Part shown: piece by piece, positions 14,384 to 21,839 of the stretch
How positions within the stretch are numbered: position 1 is the stretch's first letter
How the letters are laid out: every line of letters starts with the position of its first letter
From: Bacteroidales bacterium
GTDB taxonomy: Bacteria; Bacteroidota; Bacteroidia; Bacteroidales; Muribaculaceae
Direction of reading: 5' to 3'
DNA length: 24,695 bases
Assembly (NCBI GenBank): GCA_019416425.1
Contig: DXXK01000049.1
Coordinates: 1 to 24,695, forward strand
The notes under the pieces: model-generated
Database searches by the model: none
Seen by the model: only the letters and a program-made list of their open reading frames with translations
What the model was told of the DNA's origin: nothing
Made by a program: the position numbers and the translations under genes

Positions 14384-16093
14384 ATGAGAAAGTTCTATTT
14401 ACTTATAATCCTGATATCATTGGGATTACATCAAGCGGACTGCCTAAAGGCATCAGATTTTGACTGGAAGAACGCCACAGTCTACTTTGTGATAACCGAC
14501 AGGTTTTGCAATGGTGATACCACAAATGATGTCAATTACGGGCGCATAGTCGATTATGGTAGCGAACAGTTGAATGCCGCAACATTCCATGGCGGCGATT
14601 TCAAAGGCATGCTCAATAAGGCTAAAGAGGGATATTTTACAGACTTGGGCATTGAAGTGGTATGGATGACCGACGTCTATGAACAGATACACGGATGGAT
14701 GTCAGGCTCTGGACCCGTAAATGACTTCCCCCACTACGGTTATCACGGATACTATCCGCTCGACTATACCCAGACCGACAAAAATTACGGCACTATAGAG
14801 GAACTGCGCGAGCTTGTAGATACTCTACATTCGCAGGGTATCCGCGTGATGCTCGGAGCCAACCTTAATGATCCTGGGTATCCGACTCTGCTTGATGCCG
14901 TGCAGACCGGATTTGCCGACACCGGACTTACAGAGGAGGAAGCCGCCATGCATCGCCGCGACTGGAGCTACGATGATTTCTATGCCGACCGGCTCAACTG
15001 GAAAGGATGGTATGACAGGGGCTGGATAAGAATGCCCGATGAAAACTGGGATGAAAACAATCCTTTGGAAGCAACATTGTTCGGTATGCCCGACTTCAAG
15101 GATGAAAGTAAGACACCCGTTTCGATTCCTGATTTTCTTTGGCGTAAATGGAAAAGAGAGGGTAAAGCCAACGACAGATGGGTTAATCCATCAGCCCGTA
15201 AATACAGAAAAGACAGGAAGTGGTCGCCTATGCAATATGTAATAGCATGGATTTCGTCATGGGTAGAGGAATTTGGTATTGACGGGGTTCGCTGCGATAT
15301 TGTGGAGAACGTGCATATCGACAGATGGAAGGAGCTTAACAGGGCTTGCAATGCGGCGCTTTCCAAATGGAGAGCCTCACATCCCGAATCGCCCGCTTCG
15401 AAATGGACTGACAATTTCTATATGACCGGCGATTTCGACAATGCCTCAATAGATTATAAGCCTGAATATGCAGATGCGGGATTCTCAAGCATGGTTAATT
15501 TCTTTTTCCCGAAACATGGCGACCTCGACAACATTGTCTACACATGGCAGGCATACGCCGATAGTCTGGCGACTCATCAAGACTGGCATCCGTTCAGCTA
15601 CCTGAACAACTCATATCATCGTGATGCCGACATGTCAAATATGATTGACTGTGGCACTTCGCTCCTGCTCACTCCGGGAGTTGCTCAAGTGTTCTACGGA
15701 GATGAGACAGGCCGCGAACTGAGCGACGCCCGATTTAATGTCGATAGCGACCAGGCTTTTCGTTCCGATATGAATTGGGAAAAGGTCAACTATCCTCTGC
15801 TAAGTCATTTTCAACGCCTCGGAAAAATCAGAAGAGAGAATCCTGTCATTGGAACAGGGCGCCAGCGCACAATAGACGTCCATACTTGCTTACGATACAA
15901 TGCCGACGATTCTATTCTTATACGTCTAATGCCAAACAACGGACAATCAATAGACGTGGCGGAATATTTCAAGAATGGAGACATACTGACGGAACTCTAT
16001 ACGGGACAAAGAGCTATTGTGACCGACGGCAAGGTTTCATTCCCGAAATATGAAAACAAAATAGCTATAATAAAAAAACAAAATGAAAATTAA
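14384..16093 (+). CDS. secreted GH13-family protein, MalS-like, with altered catalytic residues
   Basis: A 569-residue protein with a Sec signal peptide (MRKFYLLIILISLGLH, cleavage near 20-24) and a GH13 (beta/alpha)8 barrel, most like periplasmic MalS-type alpha-amylases (IYFVITDRFCNGD-like start; LTPGVAQVFYGDETGR). Region II is intact: GVRCDIVENVH with the nucleophile position Asp305. Other catalytic positions differ. Region I reads LGANLND (158-163) where DVVMNH is expected. The acid/base position is Asp350 (MTGDFD) instead of Glu. Region IV reads NNSYHRDA instead of an HD pair. Activity is therefore uncertain. It overlaps the GH97 start by 11 bases, implying coupled translation. The frame is intact, so this is not simple decay. 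Confidence 0.85.
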   Translation: MRKFYLLIILISLGLHQADCLKASDFDWKNATVYFVITDRFCNGDTTNDVNYGRIVDYGSEQLNAATFHGGDFKGMLNKAKEGYFTDLGIEVVWMTDVYEQIHGWMSGSGPVNDFPHYGYHGYYPLDYTQTDKNYGTIEELRELVDTLHSQGIRVMLGANLNDPGYPTLLDAVQTGFADTGLTEEEAAMHRRDWSYDDFYADRLNWKGWYDRGWIRMPDENWDENNPLEATLFGMPDFKDESKTPVSIPDFLWRKWKREGKANDRWVNPSARKYRKDRKWSPMQYVIAWISSWVEEFGIDGVRCDIVENVHIDRWKELNRACNAALSKWRASHPESPASKWTDNFYMTGDFDNASIDYKPEYADAGFSSMVNFFFPKHGDLDNIVYTWQAYADSLATHQDWHPFSYLNNSYHRDADMSNMIDCGTSLLLTPGVAQVFYGDETGRELSDARFNVDSDQAFRSDMNWEKVNYPLLSHFQRLGKIRRENPVIGTGRQRTIDVHTCLRYNADDSILIRLMPNNGQSIDVAEYFKNGDILTELYTGQRAIVTDGKVSFPKYENKIAIIKKQNEN

Positions 16094-18179
16094 GAATCTT
16101 CTATGTCTCCTCGCCATGTTCTTGTCCTTGACAGCAATGGCCTCAAAAGTTGCGTCGCCTGACGGGAAACTCACACTTGATTTCAAACTGTCGTCCGACG
16201 GAATTCCTCAATATTCTGTCGTGTATAACGGGCGTCAGATAATATGCGATTCCCGTCTAGGTTTCCAGACAAAGCAGACACCGGGGTTTGAGTCCGGATT
16301 TGCAACGATGTCATGCCGCATGGATTCAACACGTGGCTCCTGGAAGCCCGTGTGGGGCGAGAACGATTCCATCACCGACAACTACAACTCAATGACAGTC
16401 AGCCTGACCAACCGTCTGTCAAACACTAAGATGAATATCGAGTTCCGTGTATATGACGATGGCGTGGGTCTAAGATATGTATTCCCGAAACAACGATATA
16501 AAAAGCTGACAGTCACCGATGAACTGACACAATTCTCTATGGGCGGCGACATGACGGCCTGGTGGATTCCCGGCGACTATGATACTCAGGAATACGAGTA
16601 TACACGCTCGCGTCTGAGTGAAATACGCAATATCAATGACGGTCACATGGGAAATGTGGCGCAACAGCGTTTCTCACCGACGGGTGTGCAGACATCGTTG
16701 ATGCTGAAGACCGACGATGGAATCTACGTCAATATCCATGAGGCAGCCCTGATTGATTTCCCGGCGATGCATCTCAATCTTGACGATACGAATTTCGTGT
16801 TTTCTTCATGGCTCACTCCCGACATCAACGGAAACAAAGCAGAAATTGATTTGCCATTCTCCACTCCATGGAGAACGATAATAATCTCAGACAAACCCAC
16901 GGACATATTGGCGTCAAACCTGATTCTCAACCTCAATGAACCTTGTAAAATCGCGGATACATCATGGATAAAGCCAATCAAATACGTGGGAGTATGGTGG
17001 GAGATGATTACCGGTAAAAGTACATGGTCATATTGTGCTGCGGAGAATTTTGATTTGGCGACATTTGATTATAAGGAAGCAACGCCTCACGGTCGCCATG
17101 GAGCCAATAATGACAACGTCAGGAAGTATATTGATTTTGCTGCTGACAATGGATTCGATCAGGTGCTTGTTGAGGGGTGGAACATCGGATGGGAAGACTG
17201 GTTCGGCAAGGAAAAAGAATTCGTATTTGATTTTATAACGCCTTATCCAGATTTTGATATCAAGATGCTAAACGATTATGCAAAATCAAAAGGCATAAGG
17301 CTTATGATGCATCATGAAACATCAGCATCTGTTAAAAATTATGAGCGATGGCTTGACCTAGCTTATGACTTGATGTACAAATACGGCTATAATTCTGTAA
17401 AGAGTGGTTATGTAGGGCGTTTCCAGCCGCATGGAGAGAATCACTATAACCAGAACAGCGTGCGACATTATCTGAAATGCGTCAAAAAAGCCGCAGAGCA
17501 TCATATTATGGTAAACGCACATGAAGCCGTAAGACCTACAGGGTTATGTCGTACCTATCCTAATCTCATAGGAAACGAGAGCGCAATGGGCACTGAATAC
17601 CAAAATATGAAACCGGGACATGTGACAATCTTACCTTTTACCCGACTAAAAGGTGGACCTATGGATTTCACCCCAGGCATTTTCAAAATGGACTTCAGTA
17701 CTTTTTCTCCGGGAAATACAGAACATAAACGGGCAACAATTGCCAATCAGCTTGCGCTGTACGTTACAATGTATTCTCCACTGCAAATGGCGGCTGACCT
17801 TCCCGAGCATTATTCAGAAAAACCGGATGCCTTTCAATTTATTAAGGACGTTCCTGTAGATTGGAGCAAAAGTATTTATCTTGATGCTGAACCGGGCGAA
17901 TATATCATTGCAGCTCGTAAGGACAAGCTCAGGGATGACTGGTACGTGGGTGGAGTTACTAATGCTGATGCGAGAAATGCAGAAATATCATGCGATTTCC
18001 TCGAATCAGGTGTCAAATATATTGCAACCATATATATGGATGGCCTCACTGCCCACTATGAAAAAAATCCGGAAAGTTATATCATAACAACTTTTGAATT
18101 ATCCAAAAATGATATAGTTCCAGTCAGAATGGCACCCGGGGGAGGGTTTGCCATGTCGATAAAAAAGAAAGTTGATTAA
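16083..18179 (+). CDS. GH97 alpha-glucosidase, SusB-like
   Basis: A 698-residue periplasmic enzyme with signal peptide MKIKNLLCLLAMFLSLTAMA. The order is N-terminal beta-sandwich (~22-275), (beta/alpha)8 barrel (~275-600) and C-terminal beta domain. The catalytic and calcium Glu residues of the inverting SusB type keep their spacing: Glu412 (HHETS), Glu481 (AHEAVRP), Glu499 (GNESA) and Glu505 (GTEYQ), corresponding to SusB 439, 508, 526 and 532 (numbers recalled). Inverting hydrolysis of alpha-glucosidic bonds in maltooligosaccharides is thus predicted, rather than the retaining galactosidase type. It is the second gene of the GH13 operon. SusC/D partners are not in the window. Confidence 0.92.
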   Translation: MKIKNLLCLLAMFLSLTAMASKVASPDGKLTLDFKLSSDGIPQYSVVYNGRQIICDSRLGFQTKQTPGFESGFATMSCRMDSTRGSWKPVWGENDSITDNYNSMTVSLTNRLSNTKMNIEFRVYDDGVGLRYVFPKQRYKKLTVTDELTQFSMGGDMTAWWIPGDYDTQEYEYTRSRLSEIRNINDGHMGNVAQQRFSPTGVQTSLMLKTDDGIYVNIHEAALIDFPAMHLNLDDTNFVFSSWLTPDINGNKAEIDLPFSTPWRTIIISDKPTDILASNLILNLNEPCKIADTSWIKPIKYVGVWWEMITGKSTWSYCAAENFDLATFDYKEATPHGRHGANNDNVRKYIDFAADNGFDQVLVEGWNIGWEDWFGKEKEFVFDFITPYPDFDIKMLNDYAKSKGIRLMMHHETSASVKNYERWLDLAYDLMYKYGYNSVKSGYVGRFQPHGENHYNQNSVRHYLKCVKKAAEHHIMVNAHEAVRPTGLCRTYPNLIGNESAMGTEYQNMKPGHVTILPFTRLKGGPMDFTPGIFKMDFSTFSPGNTEHKRATIANQLALYVTMYSPLQMAADLPEHYSEKPDAFQFIKDVPVDWSKSIYLDAEPGEYIIAARKDKLRDDWYVGGVTNADARNAEISCDFLESGVKYIATIYMDGLTAHYEKNPESYIITTFELSKNDIVPVRMAPGGGFAMSIKKKVD

Positions 18180-18194
18180 TCTAATAAATCAATT

Positions 18195-18234
18195 AATAGG
18201 CGTATTCGTAATTTTGATTGCGAATAAGCCTATT
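18195..18234. terminator. hairpin between GH97 and the NtrC-like gene
   Basis: AATAGGC (18195-18201) and TATTCG (18203-18208) pair with CGAATA (18221-18226) and GCCTATT (18228-18234). It ends 19 bases before the next start codon and lacks a T-run on the plus strand, so it could be a weak terminator or an operator. Confidence 0.5.
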
Positions 18235-18253
18235 GTATAATTTGTATTCAACG

Positions 18254-19528
18254 ATGAATAAAGTAATCATTGTTGATGCCTCCGAATCCGACCGTCGGCT
18301 TATGTCGAGCTTGCTTGTCAAGCACGGCTATGAGCCGATAGCTGTTGATAACATGGAGGCAGCAAAAGAGGAGGTGGCGAAACTGCCACCGGGAGCTGTC
18401 GTAGTCGCGGCGATGAAATTCACCGGCGGCACGGCGCAGGAGTTAATAAACTGGCAAAAGAGCGAGGGATACAAATTTCCCGTCATTGCCGTAGTGGACA
18501 ACTATAACGCCGTGGATCTTCTCACGGTTATGCGCGATGGTGGAGCTGTTGACATCATTCAGCGTCCGGCGATAGACAAGCAACTTGTCGAGATTGTCGG
18601 CAGGTATGCCAGACCGGTGAGCATTGTTATTCAGCTTGATAATGCGTTGATTCCTCGACGGAGCGCGAAGTTCAGAGAGATAGAACTGGCTATCGGACGT
18701 ATCGCCAAAACTAATGCCAACTGCATCATCTTCGGCGAAAGCGGCATGGGCAAAGAGCAGATAGCCCGGCAAATCTATCTTCAAAGTTCCCGTACACAGA
18801 AGCCGATAACGGTTATCGAAGCCGGTGGCGCCGAGCTTGTTGGGCTTCATGACCCGAAATCCGACCGCAACGAGATGTATAACCGCATCAAGAGCTACTT
18901 CCAGAACGCTGCCGGCGGAACAATCATCCTGAAAAATATCCAGTTGCTCAACTTCGAGAAACAATCGGTGTTCCTGCACATTCTTTCGGAGGAGCATCCC
19001 GATGTGAGGATGATATGCACTGCCAACGGCACACTGATGAAGATGCTCGCCGAGGAAGATTTCCGCGACAACCTTTTCTATATGTTGCGCCAGTCGGGTA
19101 TCACAGTGCCGCCATTACGCGAGATGACCGAGGATATTCCGGACATTGCCGATTATCTTCTCGCAATATATACGCATAAGACATCCCAGACGAAAAAGCG
19201 ACTCGACGCATCGGCAATCAAGGCTCTGAAACTCTATCCCTGGCCCGGCAATATACGAGAACTGAAGGACACAGTTCTCATGGCTGCCTTCCATGCCGAC
19301 GGCGACACCATATCTGCCGATGACCTCGTTTTCAGCGATATCCAGCCGGATACCGCCGAAGACCTGACGCACCGCAATCCGAGGGCGGAACGAGACAGAA
19401 TAATCAAGGCTTATATCCGTGCCGGGACTTGGCGAGGTGCAGCTCAACTGCTGAAAGTGTCGGAAAAGACACTGATTCAGCTCCGTAAGAAGCACCACAT
19501 CAACCCCAAAGGAGAAATTGAGGCTTGA
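18254..19528 (+). CDS. NtrC-like regulator with degenerate receiver and AAA+ motifs
   Basis: A 424-residue protein shaped like a sigma-54 response regulator: receiver (~1-120), AAA+ domain (~135-365) and Fis-type HTH (~378-415). I start at MNKVIIVDAS, where receivers begin; an ATG at 18218 lies inside the hairpin. Key residues are changed. Ala53 (VVAAMK) stands where the phosphorylated Asp belongs, and Arg104 replaces the conserved Lys. Walker A is intact (GESGMGKE, 161-168), but the Walker B acids are missing (GGTIILKNI) and no GAFTGA loop is present between ~190 and 220. WPGNIREL (330-337) is retained. It is probably phosphorylation-independent and not a normal sigma-54 activator. Its target is unknown. 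Confidence 0.85.
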   Translation: MNKVIIVDASESDRRLMSSLLVKHGYEPIAVDNMEAAKEEVAKLPPGAVVVAAMKFTGGTAQELINWQKSEGYKFPVIAVVDNYNAVDLLTVMRDGGAVDIIQRPAIDKQLVEIVGRYARPVSIVIQLDNALIPRRSAKFREIELAIGRIAKTNANCIIFGESGMGKEQIARQIYLQSSRTQKPITVIEAGGAELVGLHDPKSDRNEMYNRIKSYFQNAAGGTIILKNIQLLNFEKQSVFLHILSEEHPDVRMICTANGTLMKMLAEEDFRDNLFYMLRQSGITVPPLREMTEDIPDIADYLLAIYTHKTSQTKKRLDASAIKALKLYPWPGNIRELKDTVLMAAFHADGDTISADDLVFSDIQPDTAEDLTHRNPRAERDRIIKAYIRAGTWRGAAQLLKVSEKTLIQLRKKHHINPKGEIEA

Positions 19529-19555
19529 TTACCTCAATAAAAATGCGTAACTTTG
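19525..19555 (+). promoter_or_regulatory. consensus promoter for the structured RNA
   Basis: TTG (19525-19527), a 20-base spacer and TAACTTTG (19548-19555). It overlaps the last codons of the NtrC-like gene. Transcription would begin near 19560, more than 350 bases before hicA, and run into the terminator at 19776. Confidence 0.7.
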
Positions 19556-19561
19556 CAGCGC

Positions 19562-19776
19562 AAAATCGCAAAGAATAGCGATTGGAGAGCCAATCGCATA
19601 TCACGATACACATAACATAACATCGCATAGGTTTCAGTGAAAATCTGGTAAATGGACACTGTAGGAAACAAATGCGTGCTGATTATGCTATGCGCAAGCA
19701 TAGCGTGCAGTCACGTTTTTCCTACAAGGCAATACCAGAGCCGTCACTGAGAGGCGTGAATTGCACGCTATTTTTG
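19562..19776 (+). ncRNA. candidate structured RNA upstream of hicAB
   Basis: A ~215-nt unit between a consensus promoter and a hairpin-plus-TTTTT end (GCGTG 19754-19758, CACGC 19764-19768). A 5' hairpin GCGATTGG-AGAG-CCAATCGC (19578-19597) is followed by a long nested arm. CAGTG (19635) pairs with CACTG (19745), TCTGGTA (19644) with TACCAGA (19733), GTAGGAAA (19661) with TTTCCTAC (19718), and the tip is GCTATGC-GCAA-GCATAGC (19687-19704), with a GNRA loop. TAGCGTGCA (19701) could instead pair with TGCACGCTA (19762), giving a switch-like alternative. I do not recognise the family; the rod shape recalls 6S-type RNA. Confidence 0.55.
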
Positions 19777-19891
19777 TAATTTATTCAAATCTAATACCAT
19801 CCCATTTAATTCCTTCTTACATATTCTATCTGAGAAATAGTCCTTCATGATCCTTTATCCCACCCGATAACGAACTTTCCTATCCATAGAC

Positions 19892-19922
19892 TTGTTTTGC
19901 AACTAAAATTTAGTTACTTTTG
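19892..19922 (+). promoter_or_regulatory. hicAB promoter with embedded palindromic operator
   Basis: TTG (19892-19894), a 20-base spacer and TACTTTTG (19915-19922). The spacer contains the perfect palindrome AACTAAAATTTAGTT (19901-19915), placed where a bound HicB dimer would block polymerase. Autorepression by the antitoxin is the expected mode for this family. Confidence 0.7.
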
Positions 19923-19940
19923 CGCCAAGATTACAAGCGA

Positions 19941-20195
19941 ATGGGAACAAAAGAAAAACTGATAGCACGATTCTCAGCCCTACCCAATGATTTCACATGG
20001 GAGGAAATGAGACGTCTGCTTGTCGCTTTGGGATACGTTCCGGGCAACAAGGGCAAGACATCCGGCTCCCGTATGATATTCAAAGGCGAGGGGTTGAAGC
20101 CGATAATGCTTCACAAGCCGCACCCCGGCAATATCATCAAAGGGTATGTTATGAAACAGGTTTATGATTATCTTAAAAACGAAGGACTGATATGA
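19941..20195 (+). CDS. hicA: HicA mRNA interferase toxin
   Basis: An 84-residue toxin of the HicA family, a double-stranded-RNA-binding-like fold that cleaves mRNA. It starts at ATG 19941 (MGTKEKLIARFSALPNDFTW); an in-frame TTG at 19920 lies within the -7 box and is rejected. Conserved parts are WEEMRRLLVALGYVP, GKTSGSRMIFKGEG, and IMLHKPHPGN with the catalytic His, followed by IKGYVMKQVYDYLKNEG. Its stop overlaps the hicB start by four bases (ATGA). The full length and intact frame suggest a working toxin. It is the first gene of the operon, the usual order in this subgroup. Confidence 0.92.
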   Translation: MGTKEKLIARFSALPNDFTWEEMRRLLVALGYVPGNKGKTSGSRMIFKGEGLKPIMLHKPHPGNIIKGYVMKQVYDYLKNEGLI

Positions 20196-20530
20196 ATACA
20201 TTGAAATATAAAGATTTTATAGGCTCGGTAGCTTTCAGCGAAGCCGATGGGGTTTTCTTCGGAAAAATCGAAGGCATTGACGGTCTTGTGAATTTTGAGG
20301 GCGAAAGCGTGGCCGAACTTACCAACGCCTTTCACGAGGCGGTTGACGATTATCTTGCCTACTGCGCCGAAGAAGGCATCGAACCCCACAAAAGCTATTC
20401 CGGCTCTTTGAACGTGCGTCTTACCCCCGACATTCATACCCGTGTGGCCTATCTTGCCAAACAAGCGGGGGTATCTATCAACTCTTTCATCCGCACTGCT
20501 GTTGAAAAACAGATTTCCGCCATGCTTTGA
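20192..20530 (+). CDS. hicB: HicB antitoxin
   Basis: A 112-residue antitoxin that binds and neutralises HicA and represses the operon. The N-terminal partial RNase-H-like fold reads KYKDFIGSVAFSEADGVFFG and GIDGLVNFEGESVAELTNAF. The C-terminus (about 70-112, GSLNVRLTPDIHTRVAYLAK, then SINSFIRTAVEKQI) is a ribbon-helix-helix/Arc-like DNA-binding part, which suits the palindromic operator at 19901-19915. It is translationally coupled to hicA. The R2 small RNA unit copy 2 begins about 65 bases after its stop. The TA pair may stabilise this mobile-element-rich region, which is inference. Confidence 0.92.
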   Translation: MNTLKYKDFIGSVAFSEADGVFFGKIEGIDGLVNFEGESVAELTNAFHEAVDDYLAYCAEEGIEPHKSYSGSLNVRLTPDIHTRVAYLAKQAGVSINSFIRTAVEKQISAML

Positions 20531-20565
20531 ACACGATCAGTAGGCATTTTTAACGCCATAGATGC

Positions 20566-20595
20566 TTGAAAATCGGGAGAAAAGCATTAACTTTG
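20566..20595 (+). promoter_or_regulatory. promoter of R2 small RNA copy 2
   Basis: TTG (20566-20568), a 19-base spacer and TAACTTTG (20588-20595). This is the best-conserved promoter of the three R2 copies and lies downstream of the hicB stop, pointing away from hicAB into the RNA unit. Confidence 0.65.
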
Positions 20596-20597
20596 TA

Positions 20598-20789
20598 TTG
20601 CCCAAACGGAATAATGGGTAAGAACATTGAAATAGTGTCGTGTGCAATTCGTGAACAACGGATATAGCGGCATTACAATATTCTGAAAACCACTTAGTTA
20701 CAACGATACATCCCGGCTCCACCGGGGTCACTGAACAAAATGGCAAAACGCCGCAAATCGCTGAAACTAAGGCAGTTTCAGCGATTTTT
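20598..20789 (+). ncRNA. R2 small RNA candidate, copy 2
   Basis: A ~190-nt unit. The 5' hairpin TTGCCCA/TGGGTAA (20598-20604, 20615-20621) differs in sequence from copy 3 but sits at the same place. The box AAGAACATTGAAAT follows (20621-20634). The middle is unlike copies 1 and 3 and carries GTGTGCAATTCGTGAACA, found also upstream of the integrase at 5703. CCCGG/CCGGG is followed by the shared CCGGGGTCAC edge. The mini-hairpin is GGC...GCC where copies 1 and 3 have GCC...GGC, so pairing is kept with swapped bases. The terminator is 20755-20768 with 20774-20787. Confidence 0.6.
20755..20789. terminator. 14-bp-stem terminator (R2 copy 2)
   Basis: The same stem as in copy 1, AAATCGCTGAAACT with AGTTTCAGCGATTT; the loop is AAGGC instead of AAGAC. 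It is followed by TT and ends transcription from the RNA promoter; it can work on both strands. Confidence 0.85.
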
Positions 20790-20825
20790 GTAATGTTCCT
20801 ATCCGGCAGAATAAAGCATATTGTA

Positions 20826-20867
20826 GGTCAAGCCGAAATTTCGGGGTCAAGCCGAATTTTGGGTCGA
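20826..20867 (+). repeat. 19-bp tandem repeat at the integrase-fragment junction
   Basis: Two units starting GGTCAAGCCGAA (20826 and 20845), plus a partial third (GGTCGA), join the small RNA unit to the integrase fragment. The same joint with the same repeat occurs at 24569-24610, showing that the two fusions share one ancestor. It is absent upstream of the intact integrase. Confidence 0.7.
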
Positions 20868-21009
20868 GTATCCGATTTTTGTCCGCATTACCGTAAGCGG
20901 TCAAATCTCGGAAATGAACCTCGGCCGAAGCGTCGCCCCGGAGAACTGGGATTAGAAACGTGCCATGTCGAAAGGGCGCTCGCGCCGAGACCTCGAACTG
21001 AACAAGTAT
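20866..21009 (+). pseudogene. integrase N-terminal fragment, copy 2
   Basis: 144 bases homologous to int 6248-6391 (residues ~23-70, the arm-binding part), with no start codon. A CAG to TAG change (Gln to stop) lies just after the ENWD residues. The homology ends sharply at 21009, where a DUF3987 fragment on the opposite strand begins. It cannot make a recombinase, but it is a substrate for homologous recombination with copies 1 and 3. Confidence 0.85.
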
Positions 21010-21446
21010 CCGACAAGGGCAGCGAAAAGAATAGCATATTCTTTCCATCCTGTCATTGCCTCGGCAGAATGAGTGTTGCCGATAACCGCCGCCATTGCCG
21101 AGAGCATCGCCCCTGCCATGTAGTCCACAGGGAAACCGAGAGTGGCGTTTGCCTCCCTGATGATTATCTGTAATCTTGACGGCAAAGCGTCAATCGGGAA
21201 GTTGCTGATTGTCTGAGATTTTACAACCTCTGCAATCAAGCCGTCCGACGGTACCGGCGGTACTGACTGATTGGTCAGTTGGTCAGACGCATGATTAGTC
21301 ACCTGCTCACTTGTCTGAATAGTCACTTCCACACCTGTGATTGCAGGTGTATCGGGGTGGCTGTCGGCTTTCTTTTTGGCAGATGCTTTTTTCTCATTGC
21401 CCTTCGGCTTTGAGGGAGTCTTTGCTAATGATGTTTCCTTTATCAT
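21010..21446 (-). pseudogene. truncated DUF3987 (primase/helicase-like) gene
   Basis: From ATG 21446 the frame reads MIKETSLAKTPSKPKGNEKK, a Lys/Thr-rich tail, then the DUF3987 N-terminal domain (IDALPSRLQIIIREANATLG; DYMAGAMLSAMAAVIGNTHS; WKEYAILFAALVG). Family members continue with a P-loop (GKPGTNKSHP-like, from memory), so the gene is cut exactly before the nucleotide-binding loop and runs into antisense integrase sequence. Full-length proteins of this family are element-borne replication ATPases of several hundred residues. The start overlaps the stop of the HTH gene by ATGA. The element that carried it ran opposite to the window. Confidence 0.8.
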
Positions 21447-21839
21447 CGGCAACCTCCTTTCTTCTTAGGTCGGTCTTCCTTTTTCAGAATACCGACGGCT
21501 TTGCCATTGACGAGTCTGCTTTCAGCCCAGCTCAAAAGCTCGGTCTCCTTGAAATGAAGCTTGTTGTTGAATTTCCAGTGAGGGATGGTGCCGTTGCTCG
21601 TTTCCTTGTATAGCTGTGTATAGCTGTCCGATTTTCATGGGATAGCCGTTTTCGTTCAGGGATTCGAGGGCTTCGGTTACGTTCAGTCCCTCCGGGTCTC
21701 TCTTTTTAGATTTTGCGGAAGTACTGACGATAGTTGCCGGCACTCCCGATTCGGCAAGGTAGTCCTTGACCGCGTCTTTCAGGAGGTGCTTCAGTACCTC
21801 GATGAAAGGAAGATTCAGGTAATCTGTAATGGTGTTCAT
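21443..21839 (-). pseudogene. HTH (excisionase-like) gene frameshifted by a 10-bp duplication
   Basis: It starts at MNTITDYLNLPFIEVLKHLL and contains NVTEALESLNENGYPMKIGQLY. At 21607-21626 the 10-mer TGTATAGCTG occurs twice in tandem, shifting the frame. Removing one copy restores 128 residues: KFNNKLHFKETELLSWAESR, then VNGKAVGILKKEDRPKKKGG, ending in the ATGA overlap with the DUF3987 gene (397 minus 10 is divisible by 3). The protein type is the HTH_17 regulator/excisionase common between integrase and primase in Bacteroidales elements. The leader CCACTAATCCA precedes the start. The lesion could be recent and reversible. Confidence 0.85.

Noticed and set aside
3530..19556. GTANNTTTGC sites (3530, 14359, 19547) as CTnDOT-type attachment cores
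   Set aside because: All three sit at -7 positions of good promoters, and the consensus overlaps the -7 box; no element end is evident at them.
19562..19776. Cobalamin or TPP riboswitch
   Set aside because: The TTTCAGTGAAAATCTGG text is faintly suggestive, but the conserved cores of these riboswitches are absent and no transport or cofactor gene follows.
20767..21048. Minus-strand 93-codon frame across the R2/integrase junction
   Set aside because: It is antisense to the R2 terminator and the integrase fragment and has no independent support.
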